From NCBI GenBank assembly GCA_015061285.1, contig SUWW01000009.1, forward strand, positions 1 through 64,000: a DNA stretch of 64,000 nt, given 5' to 3'. Positions 53,492 to 63,951 of the stretch are shown here, in pieces. Within the stretch, counting starts at the first letter, position 1; the number at the start of each line of letters is the position of its first letter. This DNA is from Bacteroidales bacterium (lineage in GTDB: Bacteria; Bacteroidota; Bacteroidia; Bacteroidales; Marinilabiliaceae). The position numbers and the translations under genes were made by a program. Below the pieces are notes generated by a model. It was not told the origin of the DNA, did no database searches, and saw only the letters and a program-made list of their open reading frames with translations.

Positions 53492-56400
53492 ATGAATAAA
53501 CACATTTCTAAATTTTTGCTCAGCCTCACTATGGTGCTGGGGCTGACTTTAGGGCTTAGTCCGACGGCGTATGCGAGTGAGGCCGTAACGGAGGTTGATA
53601 ATATCGATGAGTTCGTTAATGCTGTCGCGAATGGCGGTTATGTGAAGCTGGTAGAGAATTTTAACGGTTCTATTGATGTTTTGAGATTTGAGAAAGAAAC
53701 AACAATAGACTTGAATGGACATACGATGTCTGTAAAAGTTGGTAATGTTTCTCATTTTTATATCAGAGCTCATCTAACGATAAAAGATGGATCGTCAGAT
53801 GGAAATGGAACACTTATTTTCGATAACTACTCAGCTCCGTTCTTAATATATGATATTGGCTCGTTGACGTTAGAAAGCGGCACTCTGTCTTTTACTGACA
53901 GCAGGTCGTATGGTATTGATGTATATCAAGGTCCATTTACGATGACGGGTGGTAAAATCGAAAGTGCTGGTTATTCTATCTGGCGTGATGGTGCGAATGT
54001 TTCGATTAGCGGAGGTACAATCATTGGAAACTTCCAAAAAAATTCCGGAGAAATAAACATTACTGGAGGCAAATTCAGCTTCGACCCATCGGACTTGCTG
54101 AAAAACGGGTATACCGCATATAAGAGCGGAGACTTTTGGGAAGTGAAAGCTCCGCCTGTTGCCAGCGTAACCATTGGAGATGCTACAACAGAATACGCAT
54201 CACTTACCGATGCCCTCGCAGCATGTGAAGGTGGTAGTACGCTGACGCTTCTCAAAGATGTTGAGCATACTGGTGACATTACTGTTTCGAGTGATGCGAC
54301 GCTGACTATCCCCGAAGGCGTGACACTGACGGTTAAGGGTGATGCTTCTACAGCAAAAGATGAATATTCTTATGATTCTTGTGGTGCTTTCACCATAGGA
54401 GAAAACTGTACTCTGCATATCACAGGAGGCGGAACGTTAGAGGTAATCGGCGTTGATGGATACCATAATGGTGATGGTGAAAATGCCATTTACCTTAGTG
54501 GTACGCTTATAGTAGAAAGTTCTACGGTTGTTAATGCCACTGGCGGCAGAAAAACAGACGGTAGCAGTGGTATGGGTGGTTTTGGCATTCATGGTAGTGG
54601 GAACAATTTGCATAATGCTACGGGATCTAACGTTATTGTTGACGGCGGAATTGTGAATGCTACTGCTGGTTGGGGCGACGGCGCACCAGGACTCGGTTAT
54701 TGCAACATCATAGTTAAGAGTGGTATATTAGCAACAGGCGCCGCCGACGAATATGGCAAAGCTTTCTATTCGTCAACAGTTTCCTCTGGCAAAATCTATC
54801 AAAGCGACGACGGCAGTAGTTGGGCTGAGGTTTCCGGCGAACCTTCCGCAAAATATGTCAAGGTCGTGGTAGCCCACACCCACAACTTCATCTATTCTGC
54901 CGAAGGTGCGACCATCACGGCTACCTGTAGTGAGGCGGATTGTCCGCTGACAGATAGCAAAACGACGCTGACAATAGAAGCTCCAGAGATGACCGTCAGC
55001 GGCTCGGCGAAGAACCCCGCAGCTACACTTACGGGGCTCGATGACTTCAATAGAGCCACCGGTCTTGCTGTCGATGCTACCGCCATCAGGTACGTCTACT
55101 ACAGCAACAGCGATGACTCGTTCGAAACGGAAAACGCTCCATTCAGTGGAGGTCAACACACCGCCAAAATTACGGTCGAGGAGCAGACGGCAAGCGTGGA
55201 TTATGAAATTATCGGTTACACTGATTTCGCCTTGTCGAGCAACAATGATGAGTGGGGAACTGTGGAGATTTTGAATAGTGGAAAGTCAATTCAGTGGTCA
55301 TCATATGGTAAATCAGATTGGGACAATAGCGCAACTCAAAATACGTTTGATGGCATTACATTGGAGACAAGTAGTGCGGGCAATCCTGAATGGAACGATT
55401 GGGGGTGGAGCTTCAGCAGCGGTGCTAAAATCAAGTTTATTTCCGATGGAGAACCTTTCAGAAAAATAAGAATAAATGGCGAATATGTTTCGTCTGTTAC
55501 TCCAGGGAATGGATGGGTTTTCCTTGCGATTAATGGCAACTATCAAGGAGATTTAGTATGGGAAGGAAATTCCAACGAAGTTACCTTGCCTGATTGCCAA
55601 ATGTCTGCAACCCCGATCATTTTCACTCTTGGCGAGTCGAATATTGTTGCGTATAATACTATGAGGGCTTCCGTTCTCCCTGGCACTGAGGTGACTGTGA
55701 AGGCTACACCTGTCGAGGGCTACGTCTTGAAGAGATGGAGTGAAGGTGTTGAAGTGAAGGACAATGACGACGGCACCTACACGCTGACGATGCCAAAGAC
55801 GGATCGCCTTGACCTCGAAGCCTACTTCGAGAATGCTCACACCCACAACTTCATCTATTCTGCCGAAGGTGCTACAATAACGGCCACATGCAGTGCTGAC
55901 GAATGCAACTTGACTGAAAGCAAGGCTACGCTGACCATTGCAGCGCCGACAAACCTCGCATATAATGGCACAGCAAAGGCTGCAACGGTAGAGAATAACA
56001 TACCTGACGTTACTACTGCGCCGAGCATCGTCTACACAAAAGACGGCACTACGATAGATGCGGAAAACGTCGCAGAGCCTGGAACATATACTGCTACCGT
56101 TACGTTGGCAGACGTAAAAACTGGTGAGAATACCACAGGTGAAGTCACTGCCTCGGTAGAGTTCACCATCACCAACAATCCTATGCCCGTGGCACTCACT
56201 TCGTCTGGCAATGGCGGAACGGCTTTGCTGCTGAACGATTCATACAACGAGGTCAACTCACTGAACAAAAAAGTGGGCGAGAAATTCATTTTGCGCGTCA
56301 ACAACGACGATGGGTACAACTTTGCTATCTCGTTCAACACAGACGACGTAAGCACAACGGAATTCACCTCCGATGAATATAAAGCTTACATCGAATACGC

Positions 56401-59400
56401 TACCGAGAACAATATTTATGTGCCTGCTAACACGGTTTTGCTTTGGGGCACTATGCCATACATTGAAAGTGGAAACCTAACGGCAACAGTCACTTTCGCA
56501 AAGACGAAAACCTTCACCGTGTTGTATCAGCCTCAAGACGGGGCAAATCCTGATGTGGTATTTTGCAAGATTGCCAAAACAGAGGGGGCTAACGAGGTTG
56601 TTGGCTATACACCAATGAATCATGGAGCTACCATGGGCAATACGGTGGTATGGTCGTTGGCGATGACTTCAGCCTTTGACCCGACAAAGGTTGCTTTTGT
56701 TGCAGCTAACACTCCTTCGACCGATGAAGAGAAGATTGCCTTGATGACAAATATTGAAAATGTGGCTTTGAGCACCGCCATTGTCAGTCAGAATGTGGAA
56801 TGGACAGATGTTTCAAGCGGCAAATATGCCATCATCGGCGGTAATGCCAAAGTAGTAGTTGCGTCATTTGTGTCAGACGCAAACAATATCACTACCTATA
56901 AAGACAATACGCTCTCCGAAGCCGAATCGGGCGATGGTGTGACGTATCAGTTTGCAGTGTGCAAAACAGATGAAAGCGGCGTAGTAACCGAAGCGGGTAC
57001 TGTCAAAGTCCCAGCAAACACCTTAGTAAAAGACGGATATGATTTTGCTGGTTGGAGAGGATTTGAAGGCACAGCCTCAGAGCAGACGGAGAAAATCTAC
57101 AGTGCTGGTGACGAAATCACTATCAGTGAAAACACCATACTGAATGCCATCTGGAACCGCAGAAACTTCACCATCGCGTTGGATCTGAACGGAGGTACGG
57201 GCAGCAGCAGTGTCAATCCCGTAGCATACGGCACGACTCTGACAATTGCGGCTAATCCTACAAGAAAAGGCTATGCCTTCGATGGTTGGACTGTTGGCGA
57301 GGCTGTCACAGAGAACGGCATATACTTTGCCAAGAGTTCTGCATTTGACCTCAGTACGCCTATCACCAATAATCTAAAACTGACGGCACAGTGGAAGCAC
57401 GTGCACAACTACACATGCTATAAAATCAGCGCCTTCGGTAGCCAATTGGAAAAATATAAGAAGTATGAATCATCCCTTCATATTGCGGTATGCGGCTGCG
57501 ACGATGTTGAGGTGGAATCGCACTCATTCGGTGCTAACGGCAAGTGCGCCTGTGGCTTAACAGATCCGTCAATACCTACGACGGTGACGCTCGATGTCTC
57601 TTACGGGCAGTGGTCAAACGGCACATACTCCGAGAGAATGTTGGAATTCCCTCAGGAGGCGAAGAAGAATCAGGAGGTTTCCATTGATGCTCCGCACAAC
57701 TGGGGTAACCTACAATTCTCCAAGTGGCAGTACAGCACTAACAACGGTGCTTCATGGTACGATCTGACGGCATACGAAATAGTGTCGTTCATCATTCCTT
57801 GCAGCATGAAGGTGCGCGCTCTCTACGTCAATCCTGTTACGTCACCAACGTTGGAACTGAGTGCCCGTCAATATGATGACCATGCGGAAGTCAATGGTAA
57901 GACCTATACGATGGACAATATCCTGTTCCAAATGAACTACAAGCTCCCCGACGGCTACAGCTTTGTGGACGGCGGCATCAAGCTCGGCGACAACAACGGC
58001 ATTTCATATTATAATATTCAGGAAGTAAAAGTGTCGTACGATAATGAATGCAAGGGCATAATTGCTGGTATGGGGGCCGCACTGGGAGCAGTGAGCTTCT
58101 TTACCAGTGGAGGATGGGATGCCATCACATCATTCAATGATGTCGCAAAACACATGAATGATAAAGCTACCACATACAATTATGTTGAAACCGAGGAGAA
58201 TGTCTTGAACAAAATGGATGCAACGCAATTAGCGAAATGTATGTATAAAGGCACGCCAATTAACGTTGAAAAATATTCTCCAATATACTGGGTTGCCAAT
58301 GCAAAAACCAAGAGCATGAGCGGCTCAATGGCTACGCTGCCACCGCTGCGTTTCGCCCAGAAGAACAATGGCAACCACTATATTTATGGTATCGGCTGGA
58401 TGACATTCAAGACAAGAAGTGGAGCAATCTATACTATTTATACCGACGCGCTTGCCGCAACTATTAATAATATTCCTACCAAATCTGTCAAGAAGGCAGC
58501 ACCAATTAATATTGGTACGGTTGGATATGATAACGAATCAGAAGAAGGTAAGCTCGATATGAGCCTCGTCTTTGCCCCAGAAACACAATTGAATGTCTAT
58601 GTTGACGGTGAGTGGTCGGCTGACCTTTCTGGCAGCTACGGTTTCGGCGACAAGGCCACCATCAGTGCTCCAGAAGTGAGCGGCAAGACCTTCTCATATT
58701 GGGAAGCCGACGGACGACCAGTGAGCAGCAGCAATCCGCTGACGCTGACAATGAACGCCCACACCACACTCCGCGCTGTGTATGATGGTAGCGCAGTGAG
58801 TGCCAAAGTAGGCTTCACCTCCATTACTCGCACCAACGACAAGATTTCGTTCCAAGCCATTGCCGATGCGCAGGCAACAGCCGTAGGTATCATCTATAGC
58901 ACAACCGCCACTGGCGATGCATTGACTCTCAATGGTGAAGGCGTGATACAGGCGGCTGCCGAGCGCCTCACCGACGCCACCACCACAATGCCTGTCAGTG
59001 TGCTTGATGACAACAACTGCTGGATGCTGAAAATCGCCCCAGAAGACGAGAACACCATCTATCATGCTCGTGTTTATGCTATTATCGATGGCAACACAAT
59101 CTTCAGCGATGTACGCGACGTGAAGTTTGCCGATCTACAGAGCGGTATTATGAGCATTGCTAACTTAGACGGCTTCGAGGAGGGTATCGACGAGGCTCTG
59201 ACAGAGTTGCTGAAGAGCGGTGAGGCTGTAGCTCGTTACAGCGTAACCGTTAGCGGCACCGAACTCGATGAGACAGAAGCTAATATGTGGAGCATCCAAC
59301 CTGAAGGTGGCGCAGCTTCGGGAGAGACTGTCACCATCAGTTACAACGGCACCCGCAAGGTGAAGAGCCTGACGAACGACGATGTCAACCCGATATGGAA

Positions 59401-59818
59401 CGCCGAGACAAAGGAGGCCACCTTCACAATGCCCGACTACAACGTAGAACTAAAGGTTGTCTACTACACGCAGGAAGAAACTGACCAAGCAGCCGCTGAT
59501 GCTGTAGTTGCGTTGATTGACGCGCTTCCAACAGAAGTTGCAACAACCGACGAGGCAGCAATCACCGCAGCAAGAACAGCCTACGACGCTCTGACCGAGG
59601 CTCAAAAGGCTAAAGTTTCAGCCGAAGAGTTTGCAAAACTGACTGCTGCGGAATCGGCTCTTGCAGCAATAAACGAAAAACCGACTCCTGTTGTTAACAT
59701 AAACGCCGACAACAAACAAACTGATGTCTGGCACGACCTCAGCGGTCGTCGCCTCCAAGGCAAACCAACAACGCCGGGACTTTACATCAACAACAACCAA
59801 AAGGTTTTAGTGAAGTAG
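53492..59818 (+). CDS. Giant secreted repeat protein, probable surface adhesin
   Basis: 2108 residues. Signal peptide 1-28 (A-Y-A). Residues about 35-460 are G/S/T-rich beta-helix-like repeats. The segment H-T-H-N-F-I-Y-S-A-E-G occurs at residues 462 and 783, with near-identical DNA. Residues about 1170-1310 hold Listeria-Bacteroides-type repeats (G-Y-A-F-D-G-W). About 1310-1370 is Cys-rich. A segment at 1997-2067 resembles Gram-positive three-helix repeats (A-A-R-T-A-Y-D-A-L-T). The tail D-L-S-G-R-R-L-Q-G-K followed by P-G-L-Y-I is typical of Bacteroidales secreted proteins. No enzymatic motif seen. Confidence 0.85.
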   Translation: MNKHISKFLLSLTMVLGLTLGLSPTAYASEAVTEVDNIDEFVNAVANGGYVKLVENFNGSIDVLRFEKETTIDLNGHTMSVKVGNVSHFYIRAHLTIKDGSSDGNGTLIFDNYSAPFLIYDIGSLTLESGTLSFTDSRSYGIDVYQGPFTMTGGKIESAGYSIWRDGANVSISGGTIIGNFQKNSGEINITGGKFSFDPSDLLKNGYTAYKSGDFWEVKAPPVASVTIGDATTEYASLTDALAACEGGSTLTLLKDVEHTGDITVSSDATLTIPEGVTLTVKGDASTAKDEYSYDSCGAFTIGENCTLHITGGGTLEVIGVDGYHNGDGENAIYLSGTLIVESSTVVNATGGRKTDGSSGMGGFGIHGSGNNLHNATGSNVIVDGGIVNATAGWGDGAPGLGYCNIIVKSGILATGAADEYGKAFYSSTVSSGKIYQSDDGSSWAEVSGEPSAKYVKVVVAHTHNFIYSAEGATITATCSEADCPLTDSKTTLTIEAPEMTVSGSAKNPAATLTGLDDFNRATGLAVDATAIRYVYYSNSDDSFETENAPFSGGQHTAKITVEEQTASVDYEIIGYTDFALSSNNDEWGTVEILNSGKSIQWSSYGKSDWDNSATQNTFDGITLETSSAGNPEWNDWGWSFSSGAKIKFISDGEPFRKIRINGEYVSSVTPGNGWVFLAINGNYQGDLVWEGNSNEVTLPDCQMSATPIIFTLGESNIVAYNTMRASVLPGTEVTVKATPVEGYVLKRWSEGVEVKDNDDGTYTLTMPKTDRLDLEAYFENAHTHNFIYSAEGATITATCSADECNLTESKATLTIAAPTNLAYNGTAKAATVENNIPDVTTAPSIVYTKDGTTIDAENVAEPGTYTATVTLADVKTGENTTGEVTASVEFTITNNPMPVALTSSGNGGTALLLNDSYNEVNSLNKKVGEKFILRVNNDDGYNFAISFNTDDVSTTEFTSDEYKAYIEYATENNIYVPANTVLLWGTMPYIESGNLTATVTFAKTKTFTVLYQPQDGANPDVVFCKIAKTEGANEVVGYTPMNHGATMGNTVVWSLAMTSAFDPTKVAFVAANTPSTDEEKIALMTNIENVALSTAIVSQNVEWTDVSSGKYAIIGGNAKVVVASFVSDANNITTYKDNTLSEAESGDGVTYQFAVCKTDESGVVTEAGTVKVPANTLVKDGYDFAGWRGFEGTASEQTEKIYSAGDEITISENTILNAIWNRRNFTIALDLNGGTGSSSVNPVAYGTTLTIAANPTRKGYAFDGWTVGEAVTENGIYFAKSSAFDLSTPITNNLKLTAQWKHVHNYTCYKISAFGSQLEKYKKYESSLHIAVCGCDDVEVESHSFGANGKCACGLTDPSIPTTVTLDVSYGQWSNGTYSERMLEFPQEAKKNQEVSIDAPHNWGNLQFSKWQYSTNNGASWYDLTAYEIVSFIIPCSMKVRALYVNPVTSPTLELSARQYDDHAEVNGKTYTMDNILFQMNYKLPDGYSFVDGGIKLGDNNGISYYNIQEVKVSYDNECKGIIAGMGAALGAVSFFTSGGWDAITSFNDVAKHMNDKATTYNYVETEENVLNKMDATQLAKCMYKGTPINVEKYSPIYWVANAKTKSMSGSMATLPPLRFAQKNNGNHYIYGIGWMTFKTRSGAIYTIYTDALAATINNIPTKSVKKAAPINIGTVGYDNESEEGKLDMSLVFAPETQLNVYVDGEWSADLSGSYGFGDKATISAPEVSGKTFSYWEADGRPVSSSNPLTLTMNAHTTLRAVYDGSAVSAKVGFTSITRTNDKISFQAIADAQATAVGIIYSTTATGDALTLNGEGVIQAAAERLTDATTTMPVSVLDDNNCWMLKIAPEDENTIYHARVYAIIDGNTIFSDVRDVKFADLQSGIMSIANLDGFEEGIDEALTELLKSGEAVARYSVTVSGTELDETEANMWSIQPEGGAASGETVTISYNGTRKVKSLTNDDVNPIWNAETKEATFTMPDYNVELKVVYYTQEETDQAAADAVVALIDALPTEVATTDEAAITAARTAYDALTEAQKAKVSAEEFAKLTAAESALAAINEKPTPVVNINADNKQTDVWHDLSGRRLQGKPTTPGLYINNNQKVLVK

Positions 59819-59893
59819 TAAAAGAGTAGAGAGTAAAGGGTAGAGAGTAGTGTAGAAACACTACGCTTTACGCTCTCCTCTCTCAACTAAAAC

Positions 59894-59926
59894 AAGGGCT
59901 GCTCCGGTTTGGGGCGGCCCTTTTTT
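59894..59926 (+). terminator. Terminator of the giant gene
   Basis: Twelve-pair stem AAGGGCTGCTCC/GGGGCGGCCCTT with two G-U pairs and T6. Confidence 0.9.
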
Positions 59927-60093
59927 ACGTTCAGGCGGCGGAGAAAAGTCAGTAACCGATTTTCGATAGTTTATTTCTATTTCAAGGCGAAAATTGCAGT
60001 GTTTTATAGAATTGTAATCTATATCAGCATGTATATATAGATATATTATCTATTGTTTGATAGAATATACCAAACGTTAGTTATATGGTGTTG
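59927..60093. other. Intergenic stretch before the C-S lyase genes
   Basis: A/T-rich spacer between the giant gene terminator and the next promoter. No gene, repeat or recognisable riboswitch seen. Confidence 0.4.
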
Positions 60094-60101
60094 TAAATTT
60101 G
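60094..60101 (+). promoter_or_regulatory. -7 box of the PLP-enzyme operon
   Basis: TAAATTTG; the leader to the ATG at 60184 is about 75 nt. Confidence 0.6.
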
Positions 60102-60183
60102 CAGGCAGAAAATAAATACTTATTCCAATGACGCAAGTGCTAAAACCTTGTCATTATCGATGTTGTAACCCTTATTTATAATT

Positions 60184-61356
60184 ATGGAAAAACGAACAAT
60201 AGCTATCGATTGTAAATTCTCTCGTCGTGATGCATACGACGCGCTAAGTATGCCCATTTATCACACCGCAGCCTACGAATTCGACAACGCTGCCGCCATG
60301 AGCGACGCTTTCTGCGGGCGTGTAGAAGTCCCCGATTATTCCCGCGTGATGAACCCAACAGTAAAATATTTTGAGGATAAAGTGAAAGCCATCACTAAAG
60401 CCGCCAATGTGGTAGCTCTCAATAGTGGTATGGCTGCCATAAGCAACACCCTACTTGCGCTGGCTTCGCAGGGGAAAAATATTGTCACTTCTAAGCATCT
60501 TTTCGGTAATACATATTCACTAATAACCAAGTCGTTGGCGCGTTTTGGTGTGGAGGTGCGTCTTGTCGATTTGACCGACCTCGAGGCCGTAGAGAAAACC
60601 GTAGATACCAACACGTGCTGCCTCTTCTTGGAGATTGTCACCAATCCGCAGATGGAAGTGGCTGATTTGCAGGCTATTAGTAATATCATACATAAGAAAA
60701 ACATTCCGCTCGTGGCCGACTCAACCATAATACCATTTACACGATTCTCTGCTCACACATTGGGCGTCGATATTGAGGTGGTTTCGAGCACTAAATATGT
60801 ATCAGGCGGTGCCACTTCGCTTGGAGGTCTAATTATCGACTATGGCACTTTGCCTGAATTTAGCGAACGCATAAAAAACGAAATGCTATTCAACTTTGGT
60901 GCATACATGACACCGCACGTAGCTTATATGCAGAGCCTCGGTTTGGAATTGCTCGAAACACGTTATGCAGCGCTGAGTAGCAATGCGCAGCAACTTGCCG
61001 AACACCTACTTACATTGTCACAAATTAAGCGTGTAAACTACAATGGTCTACCCGACAATCCATTTCACGAAATCGCCAAGCGCCAATTCAACAATACTTA
61101 TGGTGCAATGATAACCATCGATTTGGCAGACGAGCAGAGCTGCTATCGTTTCATTGATAGATTGAAACTTATACGCCGTGCCACCAATTTATTCGACAAC
61201 AAAACGCTCGCTATTCACCCCGCAAGCACTATTTTTGGTTCGTTTACTGACGACCAACGCCGCTCGATGGATGTGTTGCCAACCACAATTCGCTTATCTA
61301 TTGGTCTGGAGGCCGTTGAGGACATTTTCGACGATATAAAACAAGCTTTACAATAG
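60184..61356 (+). CDS. PLP-dependent Cys/Met metabolism enzyme (trans-sulfuration family)
   Basis: 390 residues of the cystathionine gamma-synthase/methionine gamma-lyase family. Y-S-R-V-M-N-P-T near residue 52, S-G-M-A-A-I near 82, the PLP-Asp in A-D-S-T near 180 and the Lys in S-S-T-K-Y near 202. The usual A-D-N-T is A-D-S-T here. Could be a methionine gamma-lyase, an O-acetylhomoserine sulfhydrylase or a cystathionine lyase; sequence reading alone does not decide. 7 bp before a second PLP gene. Confidence 0.88.
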   Translation: MEKRTIAIDCKFSRRDAYDALSMPIYHTAAYEFDNAAAMSDAFCGRVEVPDYSRVMNPTVKYFEDKVKAITKAANVVALNSGMAAISNTLLALASQGKNIVTSKHLFGNTYSLITKSLARFGVEVRLVDLTDLEAVEKTVDTNTCCLFLEIVTNPQMEVADLQAISNIIHKKNIPLVADSTIIPFTRFSAHTLGVDIEVVSSTKYVSGGATSLGGLIIDYGTLPEFSERIKNEMLFNFGAYMTPHVAYMQSLGLELLETRYAALSSNAQQLAEHLLTLSQIKRVNYNGLPDNPFHEIAKRQFNNTYGAMITIDLADEQSCYRFIDRLKLIRRATNLFDNKTLAIHPASTIFGSFTDDQRRSMDVLPTTIRLSIGLEAVEDIFDDIKQALQ

Positions 61357-61363
61357 AGACAGT

Positions 61364-62536
61364 ATGTACGATTTCAACAAACTAATAGACCGCAGCAACT
61401 CTGATTCGTTTAAGTGGGGTGCAGTAGAGCAACGATTCAAAAAGCCAAACTTGCTCCCTCTTTGGGTGGCCGACATGGACTGGGAAACGCCAGACTTCGT
61501 TATGGATGCACTAAAACATCGTTTAGAGCACCCCGTCTTGGGATATACCCTCGATCCTAACGATTATTGGCCTGCTGTTATAGATTGGGTACAGAGTCAC
61601 CACAATTGGTCGATAAAGCGCGATTGGCTGACGTACATACCTGGCGTGGTGAAAGGTATCGGTTTTGCCATAAACGTATTTACAAATCCGAGCGACAAGG
61701 TGATAATTCAACCGCCTGTATATCATCTTTTTAGACACGTAACGAATGGCCTCAATCGTACGCTCGTAAACAATCCGCTCAAACGCGTAGAAGGCGGTCT
61801 ATATGAAATGGATTTTGAAAATCTCGAGCGTGTGGCCGATGGCGCTAAGTTGCTTGTACTCAGCAATCCACACAATCCTGGCGGTGTGGTATGGAGTCCG
61901 CAGGTGCTCGAACGTCTTGCGCATTTCTGCTATACGCACGACATAATTGTAGTTAGCGACGAAATCCACTGCGACCTTGTTCTTAGTGGATATAAACATA
62001 CGCCATTTGCTACCGTATCGCCCGAGGCTGAGGAGATTTCCATCACCTTGCAAGCGCCTACCAAGACGTTCAACTTTGCCGGCATTGTAAGTAGCTATGC
62101 CATTGTGCCTAACGAAGTCCTGCGCAAGCAATATTTCAGATGGCTTAGCGCTATGGAACTCAACGAACCAAACATGTTTGCTCCAATTGCCACCACAGCA
62201 GCATTTCGAAAGGGCGAACCATGGCGCAAAGAGCTCTTGAAAGCCATTGAGTCCAACATCGATTATGTGGCAGATTTTTGCGAACACAACATTCCGCAAA
62301 TAAAAGTTCTACGTCCACAAGCTTCGTTCCTCGTTTGGCTCGACTGTCGCGGGCTGAAACTTAGCCACCGCCAACTTGTGTCACTCTTTGTCGACAAGGC
62401 AGGCTTGGCTCTCAACGACGGTGCTTTGTTTGGCGAAGAGGGTGCTGGTTATATGAGACTGAACATTGGATGTCCTCAACAAACCATCGAAGAGGCTCTT
62501 ACGCGTCTACAAAAGGCCATCGACAATAATAGCTAA
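61364..62536 (+). CDS. MalY/PatB-type PLP C-S lyase
   Basis: 390-residue fold-type I aminotransferase-like enzyme, typically cystathionine beta-lyase. N terminus F-K-W-G-A-V-E, N-P-H-N-P-G-G near 168, S-D-E-I-H-C-D near 202 and PLP-Lys in A-P-T-K-T-F near 234. Co-transcribed with the preceding PLP enzyme, which supports a role in sulfur amino acid turnover. Converges on the pfkB gene with a 7-bp gap. Confidence 0.91.
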   Translation: MYDFNKLIDRSNSDSFKWGAVEQRFKKPNLLPLWVADMDWETPDFVMDALKHRLEHPVLGYTLDPNDYWPAVIDWVQSHHNWSIKRDWLTYIPGVVKGIGFAINVFTNPSDKVIIQPPVYHLFRHVTNGLNRTLVNNPLKRVEGGLYEMDFENLERVADGAKLLVLSNPHNPGGVVWSPQVLERLAHFCYTHDIIVVSDEIHCDLVLSGYKHTPFATVSPEAEEISITLQAPTKTFNFAGIVSSYAIVPNEVLRKQYFRWLSAMELNEPNMFAPIATTAAFRKGEPWRKELLKAIESNIDYVADFCEHNIPQIKVLRPQASFLVWLDCRGLKLSHRQLVSLFVDKAGLALNDGALFGEEGAGYMRLNIGCPQQTIEEALTRLQKAIDNNS

Positions 62537-62543
62537 CGATTCC

Positions 62544-63446
62544 TCATCGTTTTGCAATATAATTTTCAAGTGACATACAAACCTCAGTCGAAAATTCAAT
62601 ACCACTTGCTATTGAGTCGACAAGAGGTTTGTAATCGGCTCGTTGTATATTTTTATGTGTATAATTACGCTTCACAAGACCTGAAATGAAGCCTGCATTG
62701 AAGCTATCGCCTGCGCCAACGGTACTCACTGGAGTTATCCTATTAGCATCTATATGTACATGCCCATCAGGGAACATAATATCAACACCATTGGCACCTT
62801 GCGTACATATACATACAGGGCAATATGGCATCACTTCTCTGCGATAGATTTCCTGCCAATCAGAAGAGCCAAAAAGCAAACGAAAATCCTCATCCGAACC
62901 TTTTACGATGTCGGACATTTGAAAATTCTCTTTTATCGAACCCATCAGAGCTTGGCGCTCATCTATATGATTGGCTCTGAAGTTAATATCGTAATATATC
63001 AAAAGGTTATGAGCACGCGCCTCAGCTATAATATCCTTTGTTCGACTGCGCAACACTGGATTTATAACAAAATAGGAGCCCATAAGAAAAATATCATCCT
63101 CCAACATATCAGGCAGCACAACTTGCAAGCGCTGCGAGGGATAATCTTTATAGAATGTATAGTGAGCATTGCTGTCAGCGTCGAGAAAAGCAAGCGCTAA
63201 GGGACTTTTACCATCAGGAAACACACAAACTGCCGAATCGCCTACTCCATTTACTCGCATAAAATTGCGAATGATTTCTCCCACATGATCGTTGCCAACC
63301 TCACTAACAAACTCACACTCTACGCCACTGCGAGCAAGCGAAATGAGGGCATTGAACACCGAACCTCCCGGATGTGCACTACACGGTTGATTGTCTGTGC
63401 CGAATATTATATCGAAAACTGTTTCTCCTATTCCTATAACCTTCAT
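62544..63446 (-). CDS. PfkB-family sugar kinase, probable fructokinase
   Basis: 300 residues of ribokinase fold. Early substrate motif H-P-G-G-S-V-F-N near residue 26 and the ATP/anion-hole motif V-G-A-G-D-S-F-N-A-G near residue 243 with catalytic Asp. Cytoplasmic. Fructose is the usual substrate of close relatives, but no fructan genes adjoin it. Confidence 0.87.
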   Translation of the reverse strand: MKVIGIGETVFDIIFGTDNQPCSAHPGGSVFNALISLARSGVECEFVSEVGNDHVGEIIRNFMRVNGVGDSAVCVFPDGKSPLALAFLDADSNAHYTFYKDYPSQRLQVVLPDMLEDDIFLMGSYFVINPVLRSRTKDIIAEARAHNLLIYYDINFRANHIDERQALMGSIKENFQMSDIVKGSDEDFRLLFGSSDWQEIYRREVMPYCPVCICTQGANGVDIMFPDGHVHIDANRITPVSTVGAGDSFNAGFISGLVKRNYTHKNIQRADYKPLVDSIASGIEFSTEVCMSLENYIAKR

Positions 63447-63477
63447 ACCTATGAATAGTAAATTCTAAAGCGTCGTT

Positions 63478-63783
63478 TTATTTTTTTGCCTCCAATTCAT
63501 CATATATAGCATTCACCACCGAAGCAAGGAGCTTTCTATCAGAAATATCGTCAACACGAAGCATCTTTTTTGCGCCTTCGTAGGGAATATCCATTTCAGC
63601 ATCGGGAAGCAACATTAGTGCAGATTTTAGAGGTTTTATAAGGAATCTATCATCATATACACCACCTATCACCACACCACGATAATAGAGAATGTATTCG
63701 CCCATCATTTTGCGGTATGTTATATCGCGCAAATTGGAAAGGTTATCGAGTACATATAAAAGGAAATTGTGACTTGACGGCAT
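63478..63783 (-). CDS. TfoX/Sxy N-terminal domain protein
   Basis: 101 residues covering only the TfoX N domain (K-M-M-G-E-Y-I-L-Y near 25, F-L-I-K near 46, I-P-Y-E-G-A-K near 68). Full-length TfoX regulates competence in Gammaproteobacteria; the short form is common in Bacteroidetes with no known role. Confidence 0.87.
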   Translation of the reverse strand: MPSSHNFLLYVLDNLSNLRDITYRKMMGEYILYYRGVVIGGVYDDRFLIKPLKSALMLLPDAEMDIPYEGAKKMLRVDDISDRKLLASVVNAIYDELEAKK

Positions 63784-63870
63784 AGCTTAGCTATATTTCA
63801 TAATAAGAACACACAAATATAGCACTATATAAAAACACAAAAGCCCTCTCAGGCGGAGAAGGCATTCGAG

Positions 63871-63942
<72 letters not shown>

Positions 63943-63951
63943 AACATTAAG

